This document shows positions 34,113 to 46,085 of a DNA stretch of 64,000 nt, piece after piece. Made by a program: the position numbers and the translations under genes. Origin of the DNA: Crambe crambe (taxonomy: Eukaryota; Porifera; Demospongiae; Poecilosclerida; Crambeidae); contig OZ004586.1 in assembly GCA_963924555.1 (NCBI GenBank), positions 7,832,501 through 7,896,500 on the forward strand, given 5' to 3'. Each line of letters starts with the position of its first letter. Position 1 is the stretch's first letter. Under the pieces are notes generated by a model. It had not been told where the DNA came from. It saw only the letters and a program-made list of their open reading frames with translations, and searched no databases.

Positions 34113-34990
34113 GCTAGAGTTAGTAGCTATAGCTAGGTAATTTTTCTACCAGTATACTGTTTTTAGTAAGTTAGTATACAGTTCATGACCAGGGTCATAT
34201 ACAGGTTACTACAGTATATTGCCTAAGGATGATACATTTCTCTTTTACCACCCACTCAGCAGATGCATAATATTGTCACTGACAATGGAAACCTCTCAAA
34301 GACCTCAGTGTGAGTTTTCCTTTATGTAGAGCTACTGAGCTACTGAAGATATATTGCTACAAGTTGACTTTTCTTCCTCACCTCTTATATAGTTCATTCC
34401 CTCCACTGTTACCAAGACAACAGTGTAAACAGTCCCCCATCCACCTCCCCTGCCACTTGTAAGTGCAGGTCACAGTACACATTTAATTCTTATAGGGCAT
34501 GCTCAGTGAAATATAATGCAGGGGGAACATGTTTTCTGCTCACACTGTATGGCTTACCTCTTCAAAGATATTTCAATTGACCTTTGACCTCAGGGTCAGG
34601 GTTCAACATAGAATTAATTTTTTTTTATGGTGCAATGTATGGGGCCACCTGCTTTGGCTGCAGCCAGCAAAGCCAGCAAATCAGAGGAGACCAGTTGGCC
34701 CTGGATCACCAGTGGCACCCTGCACGTTTCATTTGGAATGCTTAACAACTAACTGCTGGAATATTTTCACAAACTTCTGCTTTAAGATATTAGCAGAAAG
34801 TGTGGGTATCTCTCTCTTAATATTATATTTCTATTTATTTTGAGCACAGCACTTTTGTGAGAATTTTATTCTTTTTTCTTCAGAGCAGATATATGTTGAA
34901 GGCTTTCACTTGTCTTGGCAGACCCTGTTGTAAGGACTGTGTGTATAAACACAATAGCAAACAAGAAACGCGTACTTCGAGACAAAGAAG
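33527..34990 (+). repeat. Flank of the segmental duplication, copy B
   Basis: Shorter counterpart of 10528-14400 with the same block order and a decayed second copy of the LIM-like exons (33567-33800). It also carries a decayed copy of the 44.1-kb terminal exon (34880-34990, including AAACAAGAAACGCGTACTTC). Confidence 0.8.
34033..34106 (+). repeat. TC microsatellite, copy B
   Basis: Uninterrupted TC repeat of about 74 bases, orthologous in position to 11089-11158. Confidence 0.95.
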
Positions 34991-35059
34991 TTTAAATAAG
35001 AATTGATTTATCATACATACATGAAATCTTCTCTCCAAAAGAGTTTCTTATCAAAGTAG

Positions 35060-37984
35060 CTATAGTTGATCATATCCCAGAGCCTCCTGTAAAACAGGGT
35101 GCATGTTTTGGAGTGCTTGCATCTCCAGCAAGTTAGGACATGACTGGTGCAATGGCGGCTCACCGAGATAAAGGAAAGGAATGATGTATTGTTCATGACG
35201 GTGCCGGTGGGGGAAGTGCAGAGTCCTGAGATCACAGAGAGACTGGGATCTTCTTAGGTTGTGTTGTGAAGCTCTTCGCAGATCACGAGCCATGCAGTCA
35301 CGTAAGGATGGATTTGTTCTTAGGTATAAACCATTGCCTTTAGTAGAAAAGTGTAATTCTTCCATGTAATTATCAAGAGAGCAATCTAGACTCATGATGA
35401 AATCACAACAGAAGTGAGGCATTGCAAATAGTATGTCATCAATGTTGTCTATCTGCACTCTCATTGACTTGATAAAGTTCTTCTCTGCTATGCAGCTCAA
35501 GTATTGAAAAGACCTTAATAGCTCCAGTGGGTGAATTTGGAAATCAGACACTATTGATGTCAAGTCCAAGGTAACTTCCTCAAACTCAAATCTCTTTCTA
35601 GTATTAGTATATACTCTATATCCAAAGTTGGTCTCTAGTATTGAAATAGTAGAGGAAGATAGTGCTGCCTGAAGTACTGGATAAAGCTTATAGGACAGTT
35701 CTGACCTTTTTTGTTGATCTCCATGAGCCAAATAAGGACAATTAAGTACTAATCCTGTAAGAGTAGAACTAGTGGTTATGATTTTGCATAATTCCTGCAC
35801 ACCTTTCTGAGTAGGAGGAGTAGAGTAGTACTCAAGACAGAACTCTTCCAAGTTTGTATGTTGAATGGATTGGAAAAGTAAATAGTCATCTTCACATTCA
35901 GAGAAATGTAAGCCAATACTTTTCAATCTTGGTGACATTTTTAGAATCCATTCAACAAGAATTGGTACTAATGGAGAAGATATTTCATAGAGAGAGAGAT
36001 ATCGGATATGAAAATTGGAGAGGTAGTTTGAGAGTGATGTTCTGTCCACACAGTCTTGAAAAAAAAAATTCAAGTCCTCGATATTCCCTAATATTCTACC
36101 ATTTTTTTGCTCAGATAAACCATGCACCAACATCTCTAAAGATGTAAATACATGTATGCTCACCGACTGGCACTGAATAGGAAGATGGACTAGACAATAG
36201 CCAAAAACATAGAAATCCAAGGGATCCATTAACTCTATATATCTTCAATTTCCAGTGAATCTTTAGAGATGTCTTGAATTTCATATAAACAATGCACTAG
36301 ATGAGAACCATCATATTGATCCTGATGGGATAAGATTGTTTGAAAGAATAATTCATTGTAGCCTACAATGCCACACAAAAACTGACTAAAGACTGTGAGG
36401 TGTGGTTTTATATAACTATATATTGATATGGAAAATACTTCAGAAAAGGCTTTGTCTACCAATTCAGAGTGACATGAAACATACCAAGCAGCAAGAAACT
36501 CTTGGATGCTGAGATGGAGGAAGGAGTAGGAGGTTGCTGCACCCTCATACACATACATGATCTCTTTGACTGCATTCATGAGACCTAAATGCTGGAAACC
36601 CTCTCCAACATCACTATCAGTAAACACTAGCTGCACATCTTCCTTAAACAGACCACTGTAAGCTAGTTGACTAACTCTCTTAAGGTCTATGGAAACACTC
36701 TCTGGTAGATCTTTAAGACTACTGGGTACTCTGGAATGCTTGTCCCATTTCCCACAAGAAATCATGTGCCTCCTGATCAGAACTAGAGTAAGGGTGGTGT
36801 AAAGCTGTGTCATGGTTTTGGGCATCAGCTCTCTGCTCTTTCTGATATCTTTGTACACTTGTGCAATAATGGCACAGTTGACAGGAATGTACATCAGTGA
36901 GTTAATGACAGGGTTAGAAAATATAAAATCCTTGAAGTGAGAAAGAACCTCAGGTTCTGATTTAAAAGCCACTTCTGCATATCTTACTTTGCACTCATCA
37001 GTGAAACCAAGTACCTCTACATGCCTGAAACCCTGAGGAAAGTAACTCTTAAGAGCAGATGGTCGACTAGTAATAAGACGAGTAGCTTTAGGTAAGCAAG
37101 AACCACTAATTAATCGCATTATCAGCCTCTTCTCATCATGCACCACAGAAGGCATCTCATCAAATCCATCCAGTATGAATAGGACACCCTCCCCCTCACA
37201 TTTCCACACCTCATTCACCACTTCCCTACGAAATTGCTCATCATCATGATATATCAGGTCCTCCAAGGAAGTAGCATTCTGAACCCTTCCTTCACGAAGC
37301 TTTAGCAGAAGTACCATTTTATAGTGTTTCAATGAAGTCAAGGTGTCCCACTTCCTGCACAACTCCCAGGCCAAAGTGCTCTTACCAATGCCAGGGGGTC
37401 CTTCCACCAACGCAAACCTTGTATCTGAAGGTACAATGTCATCCAATTCTACAGGAGTCTTTGCTCCTCTAATTTCATCCACACCACCATGCAGGGATGC
37501 TTGTGAGAATCTGTCGTCTTTATGAATGGCTCTACCTTTTTCCACCAAAGCAAGGCTAATGAACTCACTACAAGGAGCAATGGAGAGTTTGTCATCACGA
37601 GCTACAGATTCATTCTGGTAATACGATTTAAGATAATTTGCATATCGCACCAGTGCAGGATCAATTCTTTGCTTAATTCTCTTCAAAGATTTACTGGAAA
37701 TCTTCTTGGAGTGTTTTTTGCGATATTTTCTTTTGCATTTCTTCGTAGTGGTCACATGATCACTATCAAAGGAGTCAGAACTAGTGGCACTACTTGATGT
37801 AGATGATGGACTAGATGATGAGACTACACGTTTTCTTTTCTTACTTTTCTTGTGTTTGTCCTGTACCTTGTGTTTGTGCTGCCTTGTGGAGGTAGAGGGT
37901 TTCTTACGTTTAGCTGGTGGAATGTTGGAGGTAGAGGAAGACTGGTCAGAATGATCACTGTCATTGGACAAGGATGAGATGTTC
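35060..37984 (-). pseudogene. NACHT and C-terminal repeat exon of a second NLR-like gene (copy B), frameshifted
   Basis: The same exon as 15189-18177, starting after acceptor ATTACAG|G. It keeps what copy A lost: the 22-codon segment with KDDRFSQASLHGG before Walker A, and a complete Walker B strand (GVLFILDGFDEMP). Walker A GPPGIGKST and LHLSIQEFLAAWY are intact. The frame breaks near 36230: relative to copy A there are two extra bases after GATATA, so the first part ends at a stop (36235) and the C-terminal 389 codons (35060-36229) continue in another frame. With the damaged donor near 40052 this suggests a pseudogene. Copies A and B are very similar in NACHT and drift more in the C-terminal repeats. 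Confidence 0.85.
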
Positions 37985-39820
37985 CTGTAATGGCAATGAT
38001 TAACTAACACTATGATGATAATGCAGGATACATTAGTTAGCTAAATGTAGTTACTAAACCTTTTCTCCTTTCTCATTGAATAAAGGAGGAAAAGATCTAG
38101 TAGTGGTCACCCATGCCTTGTGCTGGAAATCTGTGGAACTATGGGGAAATATGTTCATTTAAGACTGGAAAAATTATGCTATTCCATGCACCCAGATTCT
38201 GTCCACAGCTAGTAACAAGTTTATGTCAAACTATTGCCATGGTATGAGTCTTTGTGAAGGGAACGAGGCCAGTGGACAGCATCGATCATATTGGCAAGAA
38301 CCTCATTATCAGATTGTAATTCCTATTGTGTTTTAGTATTTCAAGTTGGTAATGGTCATCAACATTGAAAGCTAAGCAACAATGAAATATGGTAATGGTC
38401 GACAATGAAATAAACACTTCTTTACTTTAGCCAGAGGAAGCTTGCATTCTCCAGGCTCCATTGGAAGCCAGGGTTTCATCTAGGAATTTCACCTTGGAGG
38501 GGAAGCTCACGGAACGTGTGGTCAAAATGCTTAAATCCAAAAATAATACTTGGAAGTATTTTTTAAATGCTTGGATCCTAGCTACTTAGAAGTATTTTTG
38601 ACCTAAAATTCTTTGGGGGGGGGGAGTTGAGCTGTTTGGAGGGGAAGCTTCCCCTGCACCCCCCTCCTTAGATGAAACCCTGGAAGCGCAGCCACTGCTC
38701 AGACTACGATGAATAACAGTCCTAAATTATAGTACAGTCACCCACTCAACCAAGCTGTCTGCTTCAAAGAATGCCTCAAAATCATGAGTGAAGTGCTGAA
38801 ATAGAAGAAGATCCAGCATGCCTAACTTAGTGGGCAGGTAATCAATAATAGGCACATAGCCAGGGAGGGGCTCAGGGGGCCCTTCGAGCTGCACCGGAAG
38901 TGTAATCTTTTAATCTGACCAGTTGATGCCTCTTGACACCTTAAGACATAGGCTTGTGTATGTACCTCCTCATCAACTCAAAAGTCAAAGTGTGACTGAG
39001 ATTAACAGTACCTTTACTCATTACCATAATTCACTTTATTTTCTTAAGAAAATTATACAAAATTATTTACTTGCAAGTGATAATGCAAAGCACATTTCAC
39101 ACTTTCAGCTCCAGTTTATTTATTTTTTTGTTGTTGTTGTTTATTTGTTTATTTGTTTGTTTTTGGTTAACTCATTTGTCTTGTGTCTGCTTGAGTTTAG
39201 TTTCAAGATATCCCTTTGTAGCAAAAGTGATGGAATCTTGTAAGGTCCGTACAGAAGCATGATAATCTTCACTAACTAACTGCAGGTACTATTGCTTGGC
39301 TAGCTACATAGTATGCACTGGAGCATGCACCACATGTGCACATGTGCTTGTGTACGTGTAAAATCATTTGATGTTTTATACGAAATATTCTGTCAATGAA
39401 AATAATAAGCAAACGAAAAAAAGTGAATTACAGTAAATGGAGGCCACAGTTGGTAGTTATGGAGTCTGGCGTAGCTGACCCTTTACCAACCACGAGGGAA
39501 GGAAAGGATCTGGTGACTCCAGCATACCAGATCAGTTCTAATGCCAGGCCAATTAACTAACCACACTCTAATTAATGAAAACTGACCATGTCTGGATAAA
39601 GATTATGATGGCCGTTCAAAAGATTAGAGATGCTGCAGAGGAGTCAGCTAAGGCCTAAACGTTACACAATGAAAGCCTTGCACTATCAATAAGCATGCGC
39701 AACATAGGCCTAGTAACAAGAACTGATCAAGTATGCTGGAGTCACCAGACCCTTCACTCTTTGTGCGCAAGGGGCGGCACCACCAGACTAGCTGTGAAAG
39801 TCTCCCTAGCTAATACTTAC
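37985..39820. other. Intron of copy B
   Basis: No exon seen. The segment at 38440-38700 has a G run (near 38613) and a short inverted pair around AGGGGAAGCT (38499 and 38640). Around 38345-38420, wording like GTGGTAATGGTCATCAATG also occurs at 8590-8660 and 18640-18670, in line with the shared origin of these loci. 39100-39180 is T-rich. GTCTGGCGTAGC at 39466 recurs in the hairpin at 46086. Confidence 0.4.
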
Positions 39821-39857
39821 AGTGTAGCAGTGTCTCTTGCATCAATATGAAGGTCAC
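39821..39857 (-). CDS. 37-base linker exon of copy B
   Basis: Acceptor TATACAG, donor GTAAGT. It encodes DLHIDARDTATL and connects in phase to the NACHT exon at 37984 (CT+G gives Leu, then NISS). One codon longer than its homologue at 18737-18770. Confidence 0.65.
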
Positions 39858-40051
39858 CTGTATAAAATATAGACATCATCATTCACTGACTCAAGATCCC
39901 TCATAACAATAGCAATGTACTCTGTAGACCATTGATCCCTATAAGGTGCTCTGTCTGTAGAAATGTTGGGAGTTATGATATCAATAATACTGTTCTCCAA
40001 ATAGCTAAGTACATGTGTAAATACGTACCTCAATGTAGGTATTAATTATAC

Positions 40052-40198
40052 TAGCTTCTTTCATTGGCAGGTCTTTGTATAAGCTCACATATTTTTTCAG
40101 CAGTGTAAGTATCTCCTCCTGCTAAACAAGCCTTTAAAAGGTTTTCATATGTTGCATCTGCTTTGACCCTTCCCTTCCAAATATGCAAAACCTGTTTC
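40052..40198 (-). pseudogene. Second half of the death-fold domain of copy B, damaged donor
   Basis: It follows acceptor CTGCAG and reads KQVLHIWKGRVKADATYENL, then LKACLAGGDTYTAEKICELI. This is the helix 4-6 half of a death-fold domain and splices in phase (AG|G) to 40540-40760. In the sister copies (56424, 58696) the exon ends AAAG|GTAT in phase 1. Here the matching place reads GCTAGTATAA, which puts a stop in frame and leaves no in-phase donor. A weaker GTGAGC donor 30-40 bases earlier would restore phase but would cut off the last helix. Confidence 0.6.
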
Positions 40199-40370
40199 CT
40201 GCAGTATTAATATAAGTGGGCTAATTGTACCATTTTTATGAACCCCAAAGAAGGAGTTACCAAGCAAAGTAGAAAATTATGCCATATTTGCATGATGATC
40301 CCTTACCAATAATAACTTTTGATATTGTTAGGTTAACCTTGTACCCAGGCGCCTATAGGTTTACTGCTCC

Positions 40371-40373
<3 letters not shown>

Positions 40374-40401
<28 letters not shown>
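40374..40401 (+). repeat. Poly-A run
   Basis: About 28 A residues in the intron between the two death-fold half exons. Confidence 0.9.
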
Positions 40402-40404
<3 letters not shown>

Positions 40405-40539
40405 GAGCACATATACGAAGCTTGCTAAGTTATTTCTTATACAAGGTGTTTTTGGCTAACCATTATTATTTTTCTACATAGTATGTGGTTGCCCTCCTAT
40501 CTGCTATTTTTTGACAGATTAAATTTTAATTCTGCTAAC

Positions 40540-40760
40540 CTCTTAATGATAGGTTGGGTAGGATTACTTGCACCTATTTCCTTGATATCTGAAATGTCAG
40601 TTTGTGTAAGACCCAGTGGAATTGCCAACTTTGTCTCCCATTCAGTTATATGTTTGGCTATCTCAGGAAGATCACGATCAGAGTCCACTATCTTCTTCAA
40701 CTTCCACTGCTTGGAAGGATCAATGAGCTTATTGACATATTTTTTCAATTCCTCAGCCAT
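40540..40760 (-). CDS. First half of the death-fold domain of copy B
   Basis: ATG at 40758-40760. The peptide begins MAEELKKYVNKLIDPSKQWK and includes LPEIAKHITEWETKLAIPLG and LTQTDISDIKEIG; donor AGAG|GTTAGC, phase 2. W..kL...LGL...I..I is the front half of a death domain. Homologous to 56692-56908 and 59921-60143. Downstream exons suggest it is damaged as a whole. Confidence 0.7.
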
Positions 40761-40942
40761 TTTCTACAAATAAAGGCAGTTATTATACCATATTCATCCC
40801 ACTTGGTCTTCTAGTTAAATGTGCCAGTGGGTATGTCTCTGAGTGACAACACCTAGATTCAGATATTGCACACATTTGCACAGGTATTATATTACTGAAA
40901 ATTCTGCTTCCATTCTCCTATGTATGATTATGGTGTTACTTG

Positions 40943-41508
40943 TTATTCTTCAGTGTCTACAGTCTCAACGGAAACTTCATCTCTACTGTCTAAAATAAGG
41001 TGTACCTCCAGTTTTTTTGTTGTTTTTTTGCTATTTGTTTTTTTGTTGTTTTACCTTCTTTCTTTTTTTGTTTGTTCTTTTTTACTAGCTTGCCCCCCTC
41101 CCCAGGAACCCAAGGAGACTGGTTCCACCACTGAAAATTTTATGATATGGCTGTTAGCAATCAACCTTTGAGTCAATCCTTCAGTATGATCACATATTAT
41201 TATGGTTACAGATTATGGGGGGGGGGGGGGGGGGGGGGGGGAGGGGCAACCTTCAAATGATGCCAAAGGAACTATAACAGTGACCTCCTCCATTGTAGTA
41301 TTGGTATTAGCTAGGTCTCCATTGATTTCTAAAATTAAGTAAATTCCATGATTTTACACACTTAAACAGAGGCACTTAGACCCACCTAAATTGATGATGT
41401 CATAGGTGTCATAAACATCTACTACTGGTTTCTCTGATAGAAAGGGGTTGACTTCTGATCTGCCATAGAATAGCATTTCACCATGCCCGTATGACTGGAA
41501 ATCATCCT
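40943..41508 (-). CDS. Three terminal exons of an unrecognised protein, tyrosine-rich tail
   Basis: Exons 41508-41386 (123 bases), 41328-41251 (78 bases) and 40989-40943 (47 bases, with stop) all have AG/GT borders and all join in phase 1. Peptides: DDFQSYGHGEMLFYGRSEVN with VVDVYDTYDIINLG; INGDLANTNTTMEEVTVIVP; and DSRDEVSVETVDTEE. The tail is acidic and holds clustered tyrosines (VYDTYDIINL) of the kind found in cytoplasmic tails of receptors that bind SH2 proteins. No domain was recognised and the upstream exons were not found. Its stop lies about 180 bases before the death-fold start codon at 40760. A 25-base G run (41217-41241) sits in the last intron. Confidence 0.5.
41217..41241 (+). 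repeat. Poly-G run, 25 bases
   Basis: Longest of several homopolymer G or C tracts in this part of the window (42507-42527, 43794-43817, 53952-53973, 55875-55890). Confidence 0.9.
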
Positions 41509-42115
41509 CTAGACCCACCCACTTTAGCTGGCAGTAACATAATATGTAGCTAGCTAATTAGGTCCACAGAGAGACTATTGTGTGTTTAGAGAGTAGCAAT
41601 AGAAAAGGGGAAGGGGGGTGGGTTGGACTCTGTATGCAATGTTTAGTTGTTTTCACTTCTACAGACATCTAAATTTTAAGCAGGTAGAATTATTATGGCT
41701 TACTAACCTCAAAGCCTAAGCCTTCAATATGGTCACAAAGTGATAGCAAAATTGTAGCTCAATACACACCCACTTTTGCAGACCCACCCCTTTTTGAGTT
41801 TCTGCTGACTGTGCACCGCGAGACTAACATGAGTCGCCAGCATGGCTAGGCTCCGCTACTTCCTATCATAAGGGGTCCCCATACAGCCGCTGCCAATACA
41901 GAGAAGCTAGACGCTCTTGGCTCCGTCTTTACAATGGTCGCTTCATGGAGACGAAGTTATCACTGAAAACCCGTTGACAAAAGGATTAGCTATTCAACAT
42001 CATATTTCAGGCAAGCCAAGTCCAATATAAGCGCTCTACTTTGCTACTATCTCTAGCTTGTTGTGCAGTTAATAGTGTCTTGGGAGGACTGAGTTAATAT
42101 GCATTATTCTCTGCA

Positions 42116-44181
42116 GTTTTTGAGTAAGGCAGCATTGAGTTTAGGAGACAGTGGAGACTGGTTGTACTGTGTACGTGTGCAGAATGGATTGAGTGTGTGG
42201 AGTGGACTGCTTGCTGCAGCGATGGTGTTACTTGTGCTCTGTATAGCAGGGGTTAGAGTTACAGGTGAGTGAGTAGTGTACATTTACTGGCGTAGGAACA
42301 GGGGGGCCACAGCACCCCCATTATTTTCAGACAGGGGGCAGAGCCCCCTATAGCTACCACAGCAGAACGCTCTTTTTCTTCCCTTTGTCAAATTAAAACT
42401 TATCTAAGAAGCACTAGGACTGAATGTTGATTGAATAACTTGTTATTAGTGCCCCCCCCCCCCTCCTTCAGTAAAATAGGCGTGGTCTTAACTAAAACTT
42501 AGGTGGCCCCCCCCCCCCCCCCCCCCCATTCAAAATCATCTTCCTACGCCACTGCTGATTAGGGGAGGGGAGGCTAGTCTAGTCTAGAGTAAACATTGCT
42601 GCAACCATTATAAATATGTCACCTCATGCACAAGATGGTTGTTTAGCTTCGATCCCATCAAGGGCACTGCATGTAGCATATGGTACCACAGTCTAGTGTT
42701 GCTTTGATAATACTCTCATTTCATGTTTCTTAACAATTATTTTTATTGACATGTTAATAATGTAGCTACACCTTTGATCTAAATTTTATGTTGGTGTGAA
42801 AGTTTTATTTGAGTGGATCTGATTTTGATTTATCGTGTCAGTCATTTCTTTCCCTCTTGCCGGCAATTGAATTTCATGATTGCAAGTTATGCAGCAACGC
42901 AACCTCTGTGCATCTTTACCATTGCAAAAAGCAGTCATTTTCTATAAAGCTTACTCCATTAATAGAGAACATTTGCAAATTAAGAATTCACATGTCAAGA
43001 CTTGCCGTCAAATTGTTGCTTTGGTAGTTGAAATGTTTGGACATAAATGTCTCAATTGATAGAGCCTTGCCAAATGTCTGTGTTCCCTTTTCCCTTTATT
43101 GTCATCAATATCATTAAGTAGTGAAGCAGTTGTCCATGCATGGCTGACTCCCTTTGCTGGGAGAGTGGGGTGTCTGCTGAAATGTCTGCTCCTCAATGTG
43201 CAGTTGTGTAGTCAAATTGTATTCAGCATTCATAGAAATAGGAGGTGTCTGTTAAGAATACTAGCCAATGCCTGCAGTGTATGTGTGTGGTTAAGGCTGG
43301 AAGAGAGAAAAATTAATGGTGGTACTACTTTTTTTCTTTCAATGCCTCTGCCCAGCCAACCATGCCAATATATTGTATTTCATCAAGTCAATTTATTTTT
43401 ACACCTTGAACAGCTACTTTTGAGAAAGATGGGTTAATTGGCTTACTTTATACCCGTATTGAGATAAACATACTGTTGTTGTTGTTGTTGAGTGCAATAA
43501 CAAAGCTCCCCACAGCTATCATGTGGTCCAGCACTGAGAGGACTTAACTGTGGTCTCTGTAAGTAAATTTCTCTAAAACACTCTCTTACGTTTAAATTAA
43601 GAATTGAGAAAATTACTGTTGAGAGCTAGGGCAATTTGAAGTCACGGAAAAGTATAATTCCTTGCAGTAAAGTAATGAATTAGCTAGTGGTGGACAATGA
43701 CCAAATCAGTTTTTGCACTACTCTCCATCATTAGATTATTCCAGGGGGCAAGAGAAGGGAGGCATACTATTCGGGGACTATATCATCGAGACCGGGGGGG
43801 GGGGGGGGGGGGGGGGGTCTTCTCCACTCTGATGCCATGATGCTCATCAAGACCATACACAGGTGTCACACTCCAACTAAAAGTCACCAAGTAAATTCTG
43901 CACCATTATAATTTGAGTTCTAGTTCTCACTACTTACATAATAGATCTGTCAAAAAATAATAAAACAGTGGGAACCTCCATCTGATATGGGACCCAGCCT
44001 TTTGTCCTTTGTAGAGAGGTTGTGTTGTCCTCTTTCGGAGGTTATTTTTCTATTTACTTTTTGTGAGAATTTTATTCTCTTTTCTCCAGAGCAGATGTTG
44101 AAGGCTTTTCACTTATCTTGGCAGACCCTGTTGCAAGGACTGGCAAACAAGAAACGCATACTTCAAGACAAAGAAGTTTAA
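42116..44181 (+). CDS. Small membrane protein, last two exons
   Basis: Exon 42116-42266 follows TCTCTGCAG. It reads FLSKAALSLGDSGDWLYCVR, then VQNGLSVWSG, then a strongly hydrophobic stretch (LLAAAMVLLVLCIAGV) that must span a membrane; donor ACAG|GTGAGT, phase 1. Exon 44092-44181 follows TTCTCCAG, starts in phase 1 and ends EQMLKAFHLSWQTLLQGLAN plus KKRILQDKEV and a stop. Joined, this is one transmembrane helix with a short basic C-terminal tail. Earlier exons were not found; an ATG inside the hydrophobic stretch (MVLLVLCIAG) could alternatively begin a signal peptide. Family not recognised. Decayed copies of the second exon are at 14.3 and 34.9 kb. Confidence 0.45.
42507..42527 (+). repeat. 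Poly-C run
   Basis: A 21-base C run in an intron, after a shorter C run at about 42452. Confidence 0.85.
42795..43700 (+). repeat. Tandem duplication, unit 1
   Basis: Matches 44275-45060 in direct orientation through CACTTCTTTCCCTCTTGCC, TTTCATGATTGCAAG, GCAGTCATTTTCTATAAAGC, GAGCCTTGCCAAATGTCTG, CAGCATTCATAGAAATAGGA and TTCCTTGCAGTAAA. The two units flank the 44.1-kb exon, so this duplication may have moved or bracketed it. Confidence 0.85.
43794..43817 (+). repeat. Poly-G run
   Basis: 24 G residues between the two duplication units. Confidence 0.85.
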
Positions 44182-44274
44182 GAGAAACTATAAGTTTCTC
44201 ATTTCAGAAAATAGAAATATTCAGTTTGGAAATTGAAAAATCTTACTTTGACATGGCCCTTCTGGGCCACCATA

Positions 44275-45060
44275 GTGAGTAGTGTATATTGAGTGGCTCT
44301 GATTTCTTTTTTATTGTGTCACTGCCATAAAGTCACTTCTTTCCCTCTTGCCAACAATTTAATTTCATGATTGCAAGATTATGCAGCAACCTCTGTGCAT
44401 CTTAAAAAGCAGTCATTTTCTATAAAGCTTACTCCATTTGTCCTAATTGTCAAGTGTAGAGAAACTTGATTCCATTTTGCTTTACTTAAGAATTGACATC
44501 CTTGCAATGTCATAAGACTTGCAGCTAAGACTTGCTGTCAAATTGTCGCTTTATTAGTTGAAATGTTCGGACACAAATGATAGAGCCTCGCCAAATGTCT
44601 GCAGTTTATCATCATCAAGTAGTGGAGCAGTTGTCCATACATGACTGTCAGTCTGACTTCCTTTGGTAGGAGAGCAGGTGTCTGCTGAAATGTCTGCTCC
44701 TTTATGTGCAGTAGAAATTGTATTCAGCATTCATAGAAATAGGAGGTGTCTGTCTGTTAAGAATACTAGCCAATGCTTGTAGTATGTATGTGTGTGGTTA
44801 AGGCTGGGCTCTATTGGGACAGCTATAGCTACAGTTTTATTGTTGCAATAGTCACATAAAAAGTGCCTGTAAAATTTGTCCAGCCAACCATGCCTATATA
44901 TACTTTCTCTCGAGTCAATTCCAATGTCATGCACCTTGAACAGCTGTCAGCTGCTACTTGCAATTTGAAGTCACGGAAAACTATAATTCCTTGCAGTAAA
45001 CGAAATTAATGGTGGACAATGACTCTTATAATTAGCCTTTTTGCACTATTCTTCATCATT
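44275..45060 (+). repeat. Tandem duplication, unit 2
   Basis: About 1.48 kb downstream of unit 1, with several small deletions relative to it. Confidence 0.85.
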
Positions 45061-45157
45061 GGAGGCAAGGTAGTCAAGAGAGATATAAGATTTGCCTGCA
45101 TGAAGTACTGGCCTTCGTTGTAACATGTCACGTTTACCTTATAGATGGAGTACACTT

Positions 45158-45330
45158 ACATAGACTACTTGATCTTAATAATCATCAGAGGAAACTTTAA
45201 TTTAAGGGGAGAAAGATGCCATGATTGAGGACAAAAAAGAGTAACAACAAAAAAGGTTTAAAAAAAAACAACAACAACAACAAAATTAAGTTTCCTCTGA
45301 TTATTAAGATCAAGAAGTCTATGTAAAGTA
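45158..45330. mobile_element. MITE, about 173 bp
   Basis: Arms starting ACATAGACTACTTGATCTTA and containing AATCATCAGAGGAAACTT pair with the right end. The centre is A-rich (CAACAACAACAA). A diverged copy lies around 46610-46730 (AGACTTCTTGATCTTTTATT). Confidence 0.8.
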
Positions 45331-46085
45331 TACTTGAACAAGTTAGTCTTTTAAAAAGACTAGGAATGCCTCAGAATGACTTCAGTGCAACCTTTATTAT
45401 TATTAAACTTTATAAATAATGTGCACTGAGCAACACGGCTTATTGTAGTAAGGTTGGTATTTACACAGCTAATATTCTTGCTGTTCAATGCTTTCAAACT
45501 GCCGTTTTGAATGATTCTCATGCATAGCTTGATTGAAGTATGTGTACTGGATTCAGATTCTCCTTCAACATGGCTCTCTCTTTGGCACGTCAAACGATCA
45601 CCTAGTTCGTGTACATTGCAATCTCTGTTGTTTTTTATCATTGCTGTCTTTTAGTCAGTTCTCTGCATGGGCTTGATTTGTTGGCAAAGATGGCCAAGAA
45701 GCATCAGTACTCTCTTAACGGTGTCTAGCACTACTGCGTAGTGACTGCGAGCCTGAGCCTGTCTGTTTTTTTTTAGTAGAGCTTGAAGTTGTGTTTGCTT
45801 AGCTAACTAGTAACTATAGCGCTAGAGAGCTAATAATGCACGTGCTTGATATGCATCACCACGCATCATTGCGCGTGCTATTAATACGTACCATGCATCA
45901 AAGACAGATAGTCACCTTTGGCACTGTGCCTCGGAACTCCGGTGCCGAGGCAAAAAATTGGGTAGGTATATACGTAGGGGCTATGAAACGCAATCAAAAT
46001 TGGTATGGCCTTATGAAGAAAGATAGCTACACTGAACTGTTGAATGTCAAGACTCTCCCTTCTTTAAGAACTTTTAGCATGCAAA
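45331..46085. other. No recognised gene
   Basis: A 93-codon minus frame (45360-45641) and an 87-codon plus frame (45836-46099) show no family signature and no matching splice partner. A small GC-rich hairpin (GCCTCGG...CCGAGGC) lies near 45929-45952. Confidence 0.35.

Noticed and set aside
43750-43900. Minus-strand frame with VYGLDEHHGIRVEKTP
   Set aside because: Runs through the poly-G tract and meets a stop; could be an exon fragment but nothing supports it.
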